This document shows positions 8,364 to 16,941 of a stretch of 64,000 nucleotides of DNA, piece after piece; position 1 is the stretch's first letter; each line of letters starts with the position of its first letter. The notes beneath the pieces were generated by a model. It was not told where the DNA came from, made no database searches, and saw nothing but the letters and a program-made list of their open reading frames with translations. Both the position numbers and the translations under genes were made by a program. Source of the stretch: Methyloversatilis sp. (GTDB lineage Bacteria; Pseudomonadota; Gammaproteobacteria; Burkholderiales; Rhodocyclaceae); NCBI GenBank assembly GCA_016791045.1, contig JAEUNO010000032.1:124001-188000 (forward strand), given 5' to 3'.

Positions 8364-9194
8364 CTACTTTGCGGCGTTCGGGAAGAACAGCTGCTGGCCG
8401 TCGATCTTGTAGTCGGCGATGGCGGCCTGGCCTTCTGCCGATACCACCCAGTCGATGAACGCCTGACCGTCGGCCTTCTTCACGTGCGGGTGCTTGTCCG
8501 GATTGACCAGGATCACGCCGTACTGGTTGAACAGGCGCTTGTCGCCCTCGACCGACACGGTCAGGTCGGCGCGGTTCTTGAACGACAGCCAGGTGCCGCG
8601 GTCGGCCAGGATGTAGGCGTTCATCGAAGCCGCGGTGTTGAGCGCCGGGCCCATGCCGGAGCCGGTGTCGCGGTACCAGGTGCCCTTTGCTGCGTCCAGG
8701 TCGATGCCAGCCGCCTTCCACAGTCGCAGCTCGGCGGCGTGCGTGCCGCTCTTGTCGCCGCGCGACACGAACGGCGCCTGCGTTGCCTGTATGGCTTTCA
8801 GGGCTTCGGTGATGTCCTTGCCGCCACCGACCTTCGCCGGGTCCGACTTCGGACCGACCAGGATGAAGTCGTTGTACATCACCTCCTGGCGCTTCACGCC
8901 GAAGCCTTCGGCAATGAATTTCTCCTCCGCCACCTTGTCATGCACGAACACGACGTCGGCGTCGCCGCGGCGCGCCATGTCGAGCGCCTGGCCGGTGCCG
9001 AGGGCGACCACGCGCACTTCGATGCCGGTCTTGGCCTGGAACGCCGGCAGCAGATGCTTGAACAGGCCGGACTGTTCGGTCGAGGTGGTCGACGACACGG
9101 TGATGAAGCGGTCGGCTGCGCAGGCGAATGGCGCGCCCAGCGTGACCGCGGCAGCCACTGCGGTGGCGATGAAGGAACGACGGATCAGGTCCAT
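8364..9194 (-). CDS. tupA: Tungstate ABC transporter substrate-binding protein
   Basis: This 276-residue periplasmic protein has a cleavable signal peptide (about residues 1-26, ending ACAAD) followed by the TupA signature TTSTEQSGLF. TGQALDMARRGDADVVFVHD and SRGDKSGTHAAE are the oxyanion-pocket regions shared by TupA and WtpA-like proteins. It would capture tungstate, possibly molybdate, in the periplasm. It has the strongest ribosome-binding site in the operon (AGAGGAGAG upstream of ATG 9194), which fits the need for more binding protein than transporter. Its start overlaps the end of tupC by 10 bases. The tungstate assignment rests on family resemblance. Confidence 0.9.
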   Translation of the reverse strand: MDLIRRSFIATAVAAAVTLGAPFACAADRFITVSSTTSTEQSGLFKHLLPAFQAKTGIEVRVVALGTGQALDMARRGDADVVFVHDKVAEEKFIAEGFGVKRQEVMYNDFILVGPKSDPAKVGGGKDITEALKAIQATQAPFVSRGDKSGTHAAELRLWKAAGIDLDAAKGTWYRDTGSGMGPALNTAASMNAYILADRGTWLSFKNRADLTVSVEGDKRLFNQYGVILVNPDKHPHVKKADGQAFIDWVVSAEGQAAIADYKIDGQQLFFPNAAK

Positions 9195-9892
9195 GAAAGC
9201 TCTCCTCTGAGGTAAAGCCCGGCTTCGGCCGAGCGCGGTGCGGCAAAGAAATCGTCGACCGGCGTGTGTTCGGTGATGCGGCCGGCGTCGATGAACACGA
9301 TGTCGTCGGCCAGGCGACGCGCCTGGCCGAGGTGGTGGGTGACCATGACGATGCTGCAGCCTTCGTCGGCGATGACGCGGATCAGCCGTTCGACCTCGGC
9401 CGCTGCACCCGGATCGAGACTGGCGGTCGGCTCGTCGAGGAACAGCACGCGCGGGCGCAGCGCCCACGCGCGCGCCAGCGCGGCGCGCTGCTGCTCGCCA
9501 CCGGACAGCACGCGCGCCGGCCGGTCGGCCAGCGCGCTCAGACCGACACGTTCGAGCACGTCGAGCGCACGCGCGCGCCGCGCTGCTGCCGGCACGCCGG
9601 CCAGATCGAGCGCATAGATGACGTTGTCGAGCACACTGCGCCGCAGCATGACCGGCCGCTGGAACACCATGGCCTGCGCCGGGCGGCCGCTGCCGCCATT
9701 CCACAGGATGCGCCCGGCGCTCGGTTCGATCAGCCCGTGCATCAGACGCATCAGCACGCTTTTGCCGGCGCCGTTGGGACCGAGGATGAGCGTGCGCCGC
9801 CCTGCTTCGATGCGCAGCGACACGTCGCGGATGAGCGTGCGGTCGCCGGCGTCGTAGCGCAGTGCGTCGAGCGTGATCAGTGCGTCAGCCAT
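9185..9892 (-). CDS. tupC: Tungstate ABC transporter ATP-binding protein
   Basis: This 235-residue ABC ATPase has Walker A GPNGAGKS at 38-45, signature LSGGEQQRAALARA near 128-141, Walker B VLFLDEPTASLD near 150 and a switch histidine in VTHH. It would power tungstate import with TupB and TupA. ATG at 9892 is preferred because the residues upstream are cysteine- and arginine-rich and overlap tupB. The gene overlaps tupB by 8 bases and tupA by 10 bases, so the three are translationally coupled in the order B-C-A. Length is normal for a compact oxyanion transporter ATPase. Confidence 0.9.
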   Translation of the reverse strand: MADALITLDALRYDAGDRTLIRDVSLRIEAGRRTLILGPNGAGKSVLMRLMHGLIEPSAGRILWNGGSGRPAQAMVFQRPVMLRRSVLDNVIYALDLAGVPAAARRARALDVLERVGLSALADRPARVLSGGEQQRAALARAWALRPRVLFLDEPTASLDPGAAAEVERLIRVIADEGCSIVMVTHHLGQARRLADDIVFIDAGRITEHTPVDDFFAAPRSAEAGLYLRGELSWT

Positions 9893-10589
9893 GGCGTCGC
9901 ACCGCCCATTCGCGCACCGCATGCGCCAGCGCATTGAGCAGCAGCACGATGGCAATCAGGATGAAACCGAGCGCCAGCGCAAGCGGCAGGTCGCCCTTGC
10001 TGGTTTCGAGCGCGATGCTGGTGGTCATGACGCGGGTGACGCCGTCGATGTTGCCGCCGACGATCATCACCGCACCGACCTCCGCCACCGCCCGGCCAAG
10101 GCCGGCCAGCACCGCGGTGCTGAGCGAGAAGCGGGTATCGACCAGCAGTGTGAAGGCGGCACGTGGCGTCGAGGCACCGAGCGAACGCAGCTGTTCTTCG
10201 TAGTCGCGCCAGGCGTCGGCGACGATCTGGCGCGACAGCGCGGCGACGATGGGGGTGATCAGCACCACCTGCGCAATCACCATGGCGGTCGGCGTGAACA
10301 GCAGGCCGAATGAGCCGAGCGGGCCGGCGCGCGACAGCAGCAGATAGACCAGCAGACCGATCACTACCGGCGGCAGTCCCATCAGACCGTTGAGGATGAC
10401 GGTCAGCGGCTTGCGTCCGGGAAAGCGCCCGACCGCCACCGCGGCGCCGATCGGCAGGCCGACGCAGGACGCGAGAAACACGGCCGTCAGGCTGACCTGC
10501 AGGCTGAGGGTCACGATGCCCAGCAGTTGCGGATCACCGGCGAGCACCAGGCCACCCGCGGTGATGAAGCTTTCAGTGAGCGTGCTCAT
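9885..10589 (-). CDS. tupB: Tungstate ABC transporter permease
   Basis: This 234-residue inner-membrane permease has about six hydrophobic segments and a coupling-helix region at EEQLRSLGASTPRAAFTLL that matches the EAA loop of binding-protein-dependent transporters. GLGRAVAEVGAVMIVGGNI is characteristic of TupB-like permeases. ATG at 10589 is chosen over an in-frame ATG at 10682, because the extra 31 residues would run across the putative regulatory region. It is the first gene of tupBCA and is divergent from a ModE-like regulator. Confidence 0.88.
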   Translation of the reverse strand: MSTLTESFITAGGLVLAGDPQLLGIVTLSLQVSLTAVFLASCVGLPIGAAVAVGRFPGRKPLTVILNGLMGLPPVVIGLLVYLLLSRAGPLGSFGLLFTPTAMVIAQVVLITPIVAALSRQIVADAWRDYEEQLRSLGASTPRAAFTLLVDTRFSLSTAVLAGLGRAVAEVGAVMIVGGNIDGVTRVMTTSIALETSKGDLPLALALGFILIAIVLLLNALAHAVREWAVRRHG

Positions 10590-10688
10590 GCCGGACCGGC
10601 TGCGGAGGCGCCCGGCTGCGGGCGCGTCAGTCGGTCTGACCTGTGTCGCCAGCGAAAACCCATTATCTGCATTCGGAAACACATAAGA

Positions 10689-10711
10689 TCGCGAAAGCTA
10701 TAGCTCTGCGA
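10689..10711. promoter_or_regulatory. Candidate operator for the tup regulator
   Basis: Between the divergent tupB and regulator genes lies an imperfect dyad TCGC-gaa-AGCTATAGCT-ct-GCGA. Its core AGCTATAGCT (10696-10705) is a perfect 10-base palindrome. The TATA-centred core with CG-containing flanks resembles ModE-type sites in general form but does not match the E. coli consensus exactly. It ends 13 bases before the regulator start, a sensible position for autorepression. Confidence 0.45.
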
Positions 10712-10724
10712 CAAGGTTTCCTAT

Positions 10725-11813
10725 ATGTCTGAAAATGCCGTAATCACACCGCGGCTCGGGATCGAGTGGGATTTCGGTCCCGACGCGCCGGCGGGCATCG
10801 GTCGGCTGCTGTCGCTGCTCGCCGCGATCGAGACGACCGGCTCGATCGCCGGCGCGGCGCGCCACATCGGGTTTTCGTATCGCAACGCCTGGGGGCTGAT
10901 CAACGCCTGGCAGGGGTACTTCGGCCAGACACTGATTTCGACCGCACGCGCCAGTGGCTCGACGCTGGACGACTTTGCCCGCCGGTTGCTGGCCGTCGAC
11001 CGCGATGCCCGGCAGTCGCTCGCCGCCGCGCTGCACACGGCCAGCCAGCCGATGCGCGCACTGCCGCTGCAGTCATCCGGTGGCGTGGCAGGCGCGCTGC
11101 GCATCGCTGCCAGCCATGATCCGTTGCTGAACGACCTGATCCGCCAGCTGCGCCACGACGGCCTGAGCGCAACCTTGAGTACGCACGGCAGCCTGGAGTC
11201 GCTGCTCGCGCTTGCGGCACGCCGCTGCGACATCGCGGGATTCCACTGTCCGGTCGGTGAGCTGGGTCGCGACATCTGGGCGCTCTACCTCGCGCAGCAC
11301 GGCTTGCCGCGCCTGCGTCTGCTCGGCTTCGCGCGCCGCACGCAAGGCTTGATCCTCGCCCGCGGCAATCCACGAGGTGTGCGCGGACTGAGCGATCTGT
11401 CGCGTGCCGATCTGCGCTTCGTGCATCGTCAGCCCGGCGCCGGCACGCGGCTCGCGTTCGACCAGCTGGCGCGTCAGGCCGGGCTCGATACGCGTGCGCT
11501 GAACGAGGGCGACGAAGAGCACACCCATGCCGCGGTGGCGGCACTGATCGCCAGTGACGAGGCGGACGCAGGCCTGGGTCTGGAGGCGTTTGCGCGACGG
11601 CTGGGCCTGGAATTCCTGCCGCTGTTCGAGGAAATGTACTTTCTGGCGCTGCGCGACGGCCCGGCCTCGCGCCGCACGCTGGACGTGCTGGGAAGCCTGC
11701 TGCACCAGCCGGACTGGCAGGTGCGGGCGCAGGACATGAGTGGCTATTCGCTCGACGAGGCAGGCGTCGAATACGACGTGCCGGAGGCCGAACGACTGCT
11801 GTTCGGCCGTTGA
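10725..11813 (+). CDS. ModE-like one-component regulator with periplasmic-binding-like sensor domain
   Basis: This 362-residue protein has an N-terminal ModE/LysR-type winged helix (about 20-95; GRLLSLLAAIETTGSIAGAA then GFSYRNAWGLIN). A PBP-like ligand domain (PF12727-like, about 115-335) follows, with MoeA/ModA-like features such as HRQPGAGTRLAF. It lacks the MOP molybdate-binding domains of classic ModE. Its divergence from tupBCA suggests that it senses tungstate or molybdate, or a cofactor-related ligand, and represses the transporter. The ATG at 10725 has AAGG eight bases upstream. The ligand is inferred from context only. Confidence 0.8.
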   Translation: MSENAVITPRLGIEWDFGPDAPAGIGRLLSLLAAIETTGSIAGAARHIGFSYRNAWGLINAWQGYFGQTLISTARASGSTLDDFARRLLAVDRDARQSLAAALHTASQPMRALPLQSSGGVAGALRIAASHDPLLNDLIRQLRHDGLSATLSTHGSLESLLALAARRCDIAGFHCPVGELGRDIWALYLAQHGLPRLRLLGFARRTQGLILARGNPRGVRGLSDLSRADLRFVHRQPGAGTRLAFDQLARQAGLDTRALNEGDEEHTHAAVAALIASDEADAGLGLEAFARRLGLEFLPLFEEMYFLALRDGPASRRTLDVLGSLLHQPDWQVRAQDMSGYSLDEAGVEYDVPEAERLLFGR

Positions 11814-11824
11814 CGCCCGGCCCG

Positions 11825-13015
11825 TCAGGGCTGGCTGTCGCGGGTCTGCAGCAGGCGCGCGCGCACCGGGTGGTCGCCCGGCAACAGTTCGACCAGCCGC
11901 TCCACGGCGTCGACCGCCTCTGGCGACTGACCGAGGTGGGTCAGCAGCAGGTCCGGGTCGTCGATGCGGAAGATGGCGTCCGACAGCCGTGATTCGAGAC
12001 AGTCGCGCCAGGTGCGCAGCAGCGGGCTTTCGGTGCGCGGCAGAAAGTCGCCGCGGTAACCGGCCAGCGCCGCCTCGACGCGACCGGCATTCAGCGCCTG
12101 TTCCAGATCCATGAAGTCGGCCTGCCAGTTCACCAGCAGGCGGTACGGGCGCGAGCCGATCGCGCCGCCGAGCCGTTCGCGCAGTTGCGACACTTCGGTC
12201 TTCAGCGTGGCCACACCGACCGTGCGGTCGCCGTAGATCGCCGCGTGCAGCCGTTCCAGATCCATCCCTTCCGGATGCAGTGCCAGCAGGCAGAGGATTT
12301 CCATCTGCCGCGGCGACAGCGGCAGCACCTTGCCGTGTATCGAGGCCTGCGGCGTACCCAGCATGCGCAGCCGCAGCACCGGCGCCTGGCTGACCCCCTG
12401 CAGGGCCTGCGAAACGCGCTCTGCGAAACGCTCGACCGCATGCAGCGCCAGCGGCGAATGGCGGTTCCAGGTGGTCGACAGGTCCACCACGCCCATCACC
12501 TCGCCGCTGATCGTGTCGCGCACCGGTGCGGCGTAGCAAACCCAGTCCTGCACCGCGGGAATGAAATGTTCCGCCGAAAAGACGCTGGCCGGGCGGCGAT
12601 GACGCAGCGCCAGGGCCAGCGCATTGGTACCGACCGAGCGTTCGTCCCAGCGGCCGCCGGGCACGAAATGCACACGTTCGGCGCGGGTGCGCATGCTGCG
12701 GCTGCAGCCGGTCCACAGCAGGCGGCCATCGGCGTCGCTGACCGCTGCCACCATGCCGCTTTCGATCGCCACCGTTTCCAGCTCGTCGACGCAGGCGACC
12801 AGTGCCTGACCGTAGGCGGAACCGGTCCAGTCCGGTGCCGTGTCGTCGAGCGGTGCCGCCGAGCAGGTTTCGGACACGGCTTCGCGCGAACGTTGCCAGG
12901 AGCCGGCAATGTCCATGCCCACCACGACGATGTGTTCGCCGGTGCTGCGCTCACCGCGCCGCAGCGATTCGATGCGCCGCCGGCGATCCGCCAGACGGCC
13001 AGACGTATTGTTCAC
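11825..13015 (-). CDS. GAF-domain transcriptional regulator with C-terminal winged helix (AcoR-like sensor, no AAA+ domain)
   Basis: This 396-residue protein starts at GTG 13015, which has a strong ribosome-binding site (GGAGGAG) a few bases upstream. The N-terminus, with RRRRIESL and [10 protein letters not shown], and the GAF region around [11 protein letters not shown] resemble the sensor half of AcoR-type activators. The central AAA+ sigma54-activation domain is absent. Instead residues of about 225-310 form a SARP/BTAD-like winged helix ([20 protein letters not shown], then [16 protein letters not shown]). It is divergent from the aldehyde dehydrogenase gene and probably activates it in response to an alcohol, aldehyde or related ligand. 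It should work with ordinary sigma70 RNA polymerase. Confidence 0.8.
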   Translation of the reverse strand: MNNTSGRLADRRRRIESLRRGERSTGEHIVVVGMDIAGSWQRSREAVSETCSAAPLDDTAPDWTGSAYGQALVACVDELETVAIESGMVAAVSDADGRLLWTGCSRSMRTRAERVHFVPGGRWDERSVGTNALALALRHRRPASVFSAEHFIPAVQDWVCYAAPVRDTISGEVMGVVDLSTTWNRHSPLALHAVERFAERVSQALQGVSQAPVLRLRMLGTPQASIHGKVLPLSPRQMEILCLLALHPEGMDLERLHAAIYGDRTVGVATLKTEVSQLRERLGGAIGSRPYRLLVNWQADFMDLEQALNAGRVEAALAGYRGDFLPRTESPLLRTWRDCLESRLSDAIFRIDDPDLLLTHLGQSPEAVDAVERLVELLPGDHPVRARLLQTRDSQP

Positions 13016-13044
13016 AAGCGCTCCTCCACCTACCGGATACCTAC

Positions 13045-13066
13045 CCCGCACGGACTAGCGTGCGGG
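13045..13066. promoter_or_regulatory. Perfect 8-bp inverted repeat, candidate operator of the aldehyde dehydrogenase gene
   Basis: CCCGCACG (13045-13052) and CGTGCGGG (13059-13066) are perfect inverted copies with a six-base spacer. They lie in the 122-base gap between the divergent GAF regulator and the aldehyde dehydrogenase, about 70 bases upstream of the latter's start. That is a suitable position for an activator site serving both promoters. No T run follows, so a terminator is unlikely. Confidence 0.5.
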
Positions 13067-13137
13067 CCGACCCTGTGTTCTTGTGCCGCGCATTCGACGT
13101 CGGCCGCAGGGCAACCGATCATTCGAGGAGACAGATC

Positions 13138-14652
13138 ATGCGCTACGCCGACCCCGGTCAACCCGGTTCCAAACTCACTTTCAAGACCCGCTACGACAAT
13201 TTCATCGGCGGCGAGTGGGTACCGCCGGTTGAAGGTCAGTACTTCGACAACACGACCCCCGTCACCGGCAAGGTGTTCTGCCAGGTCGCCCGTTCCCAGG
13301 CTGCCGACATCGAACTGGCGCTGGACGCCGCACACAAGGCCCGTGAAGGCTGGGCACGCACCGCGCCGGCGCAACGCGCCGCCCTGCTGTTCAGGATCGC
13401 CGACCGCCTCGAAGCCAACCTCGAATTGCTGGCCGTCGCCGAAACCTGGGAAAACGGCAAACCGGTGCGGGAAACCCTGGCGGCCGACATTCCGCTCGCG
13501 ATCGACCACTTCCGCTATTTCGCCAGCTGCATCCGGGCGCAGGAAGGTGCCCTGTCGGAAATCGACGAAACCACCGTGGCCTACCATTTCCACGAACCGC
13601 TGGGCGTTGTCGGCCAGATCATTCCGTGGAACTTCCCCATCCTGATGGCTGCGTGGAAGATCGCACCGGCCCTGGCTGCGGGCAACTGCATCGTGATGAA
13701 GCCGGCGGAACAGACCCCGGTCAGCCTGCTCGTCCTGATCGAACTGATCCAGGACCTGCTGCCGCCGGGCATCCTGAACATCGTCAACGGCTTCGGCATC
13801 GAAGCCGGCAAGCCGCTGGCCACCAACAAGCGCATCGCGAAGATCGCCTTCACCGGGGAAACTACGACCGGGCGACTGATCATGCAATATGCTTCCCAGA
13901 ACATAATCCCCTCGACCGTGGAACTGGGCGGCAAGTCGCCGAACGTGTTCTTCGACGACGTAATGGACGCCGACGACGACTACTTCGACAAGTGCCTCGA
14001 AGGTTTCGCGATGTTCTCGCTGAACCAGGGTGAAGTGTGCACCTGCCCGAGCCGTGCGCTGGTCCAGGAAAACATTGCTGACAAGTTCATCGAGCGCGCC
14101 ATTGCCCGCGTGAACAAGGTGCGCGGCGGTCATCCGCTGGACACCGACACCATGATCGGCGCCCAGGCCAGTTCCGACCAGCACGAAAAGATCCTGTCCT
14201 ACATCGACATCGGCCGCAAGGAAGGCGCGGAAGTGCTGACCGGCGGCAGCGTGCGCAAGGAAGAGGAAGCGGGCGGCTACTACATCCAGCCGACCGTGCT
14301 GAAGGGGCACAACAAGATGCGCGTGTTCCAGGAAGAAATCTTCGGGCCGGTGCTGGCGCTGACCACCTTCAAGGACGAAGCCGACGCGCTGGCCATCGCC
14401 AATGACACGCTGTACGGTCTGGGTGCCGGCCTGTGGTCGCGTTCGGTGCATCGCACCTACCGCATGGGCCGCGCCATCCAGGCCGGCCGCGTATGGACCA
14501 ACTGCTATCACCTGTACCCGGCGCATGCCGCGTTCGGTGGCTACAAGCAGTCGGGCATCGGCCGCGAAAACCACAAGATGATGCTGGACCACTACCAGCA
14601 GACGAAGAACCTGCTGGTGAGCTACTCGCCCAAGGCGCTCGGATTCTTCTGA
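13138..14652 (+). CDS. NAD(P)-dependent aldehyde dehydrogenase (AcoD/ExaC-like)
   Basis: This 504-residue aldehyde dehydrogenase oxidises an aldehyde, most likely acetaldehyde, to the acid. The cofactor and active-site landmarks are [29 protein letters not shown], the general base E262 in VELGGKSPN and the catalytic C301 in [11 protein letters not shown]. The extra nearby cysteine (C303) is typical of the AcoD/ExaC acetaldehyde group. Start ATG 13138 follows CGAGGAG by eight bases. The gene is divergent from a GAF regulator and followed by a DUF779 gene, a pairing often seen with this ALDH type. A role in ethanol or other alcohol oxidation is inferred from the family. Confidence 0.92.
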   Translation: MRYADPGQPGSKLTFKTRYDNFIGGEWVPPVEGQYFDNTTPVTGKVFCQVARSQAADIELALDAAHKAREGWARTAPAQRAALLFRIADRLEANLELLAVAETWENGKPVRETLAADIPLAIDHFRYFASCIRAQEGALSEIDETTVAYHFHEPLGVVGQIIPWNFPILMAAWKIAPALAAGNCIVMKPAEQTPVSLLVLIELIQDLLPPGILNIVNGFGIEAGKPLATNKRIAKIAFTGETTTGRLIMQYASQNIIPSTVELGGKSPNVFFDDVMDADDDYFDKCLEGFAMFSLNQGEVCTCPSRALVQENIADKFIERAIARVNKVRGGHPLDTDTMIGAQASSDQHEKILSYIDIGRKEGAEVLTGGSVRKEEEAGGYYIQPTVLKGHNKMRVFQEEIFGPVLALTTFKDEADALAIANDTLYGLGAGLWSRSVHRTYRMGRAIQAGRVWTNCYHLYPAHAAFGGYKQSGIGRENHKMMLDHYQQTKNLLVSYSPKALGFF

Positions 14653-14837
14653 CCCCGCGAGGGGGCAGCTCGGTCCGGATCGCCGCGGCAAGGTGAGCCG
14701 GATCGGTGAAGGGGCGGACGGTGCAGATCGTTCGCCTCTTCGTCCATCCGGGACTGTTTCATTCATACAAATAAATTATTAATCATTGTGTTGCGTCGAT
14801 TATCTCGATTCAACTTCATGATTTGCGAGGCAACATC

Positions 14838-15215
14838 ATGGTGACCCGCGTATCCGCCACACCGCTGGCGCTGGACTGGATAGAGCGGCTGGCGCGCAAG
14901 CACGGCCCGCTGATGTTCCATCAGTCGGGTGGCTGCTGCGACGGCAGCGCGCCGATGTGCTACCCGCAGGGCGAATTCACGCTCGGCAGTTCCGATGTGC
15001 AGCTGGGCGAGATCGGCGGCATGCCGTTCTGGATGAGCGAATCCCAGTTCGAGTACTGGCAGCACACCCATCTGATCATCGATGCCGTGCCCGGACGGGG
15101 CGCCGGCTTTTCGATCGAATCACCGGAAGGCATCCGCTTCCTTACCCGCTCCCGGCTGTACGAGCCGCACGAGGAAGCCGAACTGGTGCTGCTGGGCGCG
15201 CCGGCGCACGGCTGA
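14838..15215 (+). CDS. DUF779 family protein
   Basis: This 125-residue protein has the DUF779 signature FHQSGGCCDGSAPMC near residues 27-41 and LIIDAVPGRGAGFSIESPEG further on. The conserved paired cysteines suggest metal or thiol chemistry, but no activity is established. DUF779 genes commonly sit next to acetaldehyde dehydrogenases of the type upstream, so a helper role is plausible. ATG at 14838 has GAGG seven bases upstream. The 185-base gap before it contains an A+T-rich stretch (about 14756-14830) that may hold a separate promoter, so co-transcription with the dehydrogenase is not certain. Confidence 0.88.
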   Translation: MVTRVSATPLALDWIERLARKHGPLMFHQSGGCCDGSAPMCYPQGEFTLGSSDVQLGEIGGMPFWMSESQFEYWQHTHLIIDAVPGRGAGFSIESPEGIRFLTRSRLYEPHEEAELVLLGAPAHG

Positions 15216-15233
15216 CGCCGCGCCCGGACGGCC

Positions 15234-16460
15234 TCACTCCGCCTGCAGGAAGCGCTCGACCAGCCGCGTCCAGTACGCCACACCGAGCGGAATGACCGCA
15301 TCGTTGAAGTCGTAGCGCGGGTTGTGCAGCATGCAGCCGCCGCCTTCTTCATGGCCGGGGCGTGACCCGGCATCCGGCCCGCCGCCATTGCCGAGCCAGA
15401 TGTAGCAACCGGGCTTGCATTCGAGCATGTAGGCAAAATCCTCCGCACCCATGCTGGGCGGGTAGTCGGTGCGCACGCGGGCGTCGCCCAGCAGCTCGCG
15501 CCCCACGGACGCACAGAATGCCGCCTCGGCCGAGGTGTTCACCGTCGGCGGATAGCCGCGCCGGTAGCTGACCGCAACCGTCACCCCGTGCGCCGCCGCC
15601 ACACCCTGCGCGACACGCCGGACGCCCGCTTCGAGCTGGTCGCGCACCTCGGGCGAAAACGCGCGCGCCGTGCCGCGCAGCGTGGCCGACTGCGGAATGA
15701 CGTTGTAGGCCTCTCCGGCATGGAACTGCGTGATGCTGACCACGCCGCAGTCGACCGGCGACACATTGCGCGACACGATGGACTGCAGCGCCTGCACGAT
15801 GGCTGCGCCGGCCAGCACCGGGTCGGCGCCCAGATGCGGCATCGCGGCGTGCGCGCCACGACCTTCGATGACGATTTCGATCTCGTCGCTGCTGGCCATG
15901 GCCGGCCCGTCATGCACCGCCATTTCGCCGACCGGCAGGCCGGGCCAGTTGTGCAGGCCGAACACCGACTGCATCGGAAAGCGCTCGAACAGCCCGTCGG
16001 CGATCATCGCTGCCGCGCCGCCCCTGCCCTCCTCGGCCGGCTGGAAGATGAAATTCACCGTGCCGTCGAAACAGCGGGTCGCCGCCAGATATTCGGCCGC
16101 CGCCAGCAGCATCGCGGTATGGCCGTCATGACCGCAGCCGTGCATGCGTCCGGTATGGGTCGAGCGATGGGCGAAGGTGTTCTGTTCGGTCATCGGCAGC
16201 GCATCCATGTCGGCGCGCAGTCCGATCGCCGCCCTGCCGTGGCCGGCGCGCAGCACGCCGACCACACCGGTGCGGCCGATGCCCTCATGCACCTCGATGC
16301 CGGACGCGCGCAGCGTGCGCGCCACGATGGCGGCGGTGCGCGTTTCCTCGTAGGCCAGTTCCGGGTGGGCATGCAGGTCGCGCCGGATCGATGTCCAGCG
16401 CGCATGCCGATCGCCCAGTGCCTCGACCAGCGGATGCAGGCTGTTGTCGGCGCGGCTCAC
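15234..16460 (-). CDS. M20-family amidohydrolase (hippurate hydrolase/IAA-amino acid hydrolase-like)
   Basis: This 408-residue dinuclear metallohydrolase matches the M20D amidohydrolases that cleave N-acyl amino acids. Visible landmarks are RRDLHAHPELAYEETRTA near the N-terminus, HGCGHDGHTAMLL with metal-binding histidine and aspartate, FIFQPAEEGRGGA with the catalytic glutamate pair, and MGAEDFAYML near the C-terminus. I chose GTG 16460, which has GAGGA seven bases upstream. The start lies just inside the spacer after the MEKHLA gene stop, so the two probably form an operon. The natural substrate is not evident, and cytosolic location is inferred from lack of a signal peptide. Confidence 0.88.
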   Translation of the reverse strand: MSRADNSLHPLVEALGDRHARWTSIRRDLHAHPELAYEETRTAAIVARTLRASGIEVHEGIGRTGVVGVLRAGHGRAAIGLRADMDALPMTEQNTFAHRSTHTGRMHGCGHDGHTAMLLAAAEYLAATRCFDGTVNFIFQPAEEGRGGAAAMIADGLFERFPMQSVFGLHNWPGLPVGEMAVHDGPAMASSDEIEIVIEGRGAHAAMPHLGADPVLAGAAIVQALQSIVSRNVSPVDCGVVSITQFHAGEAYNVIPQSATLRGTARAFSPEVRDQLEAGVRRVAQGVAAAHGVTVAVSYRRGYPPTVNTSAEAAFCASVGRELLGDARVRTDYPPSMGAEDFAYMLECKPGCYIWLGNGGGPDAGSRPGHEEGGGCMLHNPRYDFNDAVIPLGVAYWTRLVERFLQAE

Positions 16461-16470
16461 TGCAATGTCC

Positions 16471-16917
16471 TCACTGCAGTTCCTCGACTTCGGAAAACAT
16501 GGCCGCCTGTCCGCAGAACTGGCCGTCGGCATCAAGCACCTTCCACACGGTGGCATGGCTGATGCGGAACAGCGTGCCGTCGCGGCGCACCCGCACGCCG
16601 CAATAGTCGGTGATGTAGCCCTGCTGGGTCACCATTTCGAGCAGACGGGCCCGTTCGTCGCGCTCCGGCTCGCGCGCCGACAGGCGCGACGGCAGCGTGA
16701 CGAATTCGTCCCACGCGTAGCCGAACAGTCGCTGGGCGAACAGGTTGGCGTAATTGAAGACCGGATCCGGCTGTGTACCGTGCGACACCAGGGCGAAGTG
16801 CGCGTTGTAAAGCGTGAGCGCATCCGACGGCAGCCGCTGGCCGGTCAGACGCTCGAAGCTTTCGGCCAGCAGCCGGCTGTGTTCGCGCAGGAACTTGTGA
16901 TCGGGCATCACGCTCAT
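16471..16917 (-). CDS. MEKHLA-domain (PAS-like) protein
   Basis: This 148-residue single-domain protein resembles the MEKHLA domain, a PAS-like fold (PF08670). Landmarks are VFNYANLFAQRLFGYAWDEF and LPSRLSAREPERDERARLLE, followed by GVRVRRDGTLFRI. No effector domain is attached, so it may be a small ligand-binding or protein-interaction module. The start is ATG 16917 or a second in-frame ATG at 16908. The amidohydrolase gene begins 10 bases after its stop, suggesting an operon. It is divergent from the exonuclease gene with a gap of only 24 bases. Function is unknown. Confidence 0.72.
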   Translation of the reverse strand: MSVMPDHKFLREHSRLLAESFERLTGQRLPSDALTLYNAHFALVSHGTQPDPVFNYANLFAQRLFGYAWDEFVTLPSRLSAREPERDERARLLEMVTQQGYITDYCGVRVRRDGTLFRISHATVWKVLDADGQFCGQAAMFSEVEELQ

Positions 16918-16941
16918 GAAGCGAACGATACCATCGCCACC

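Noticed and set aside
14653-14837. A possible small gene between the aldehyde dehydrogenase and DUF779
   Set aside because: No frame with a ribosome-binding site was seen. The A+T-rich part is more likely a promoter region.
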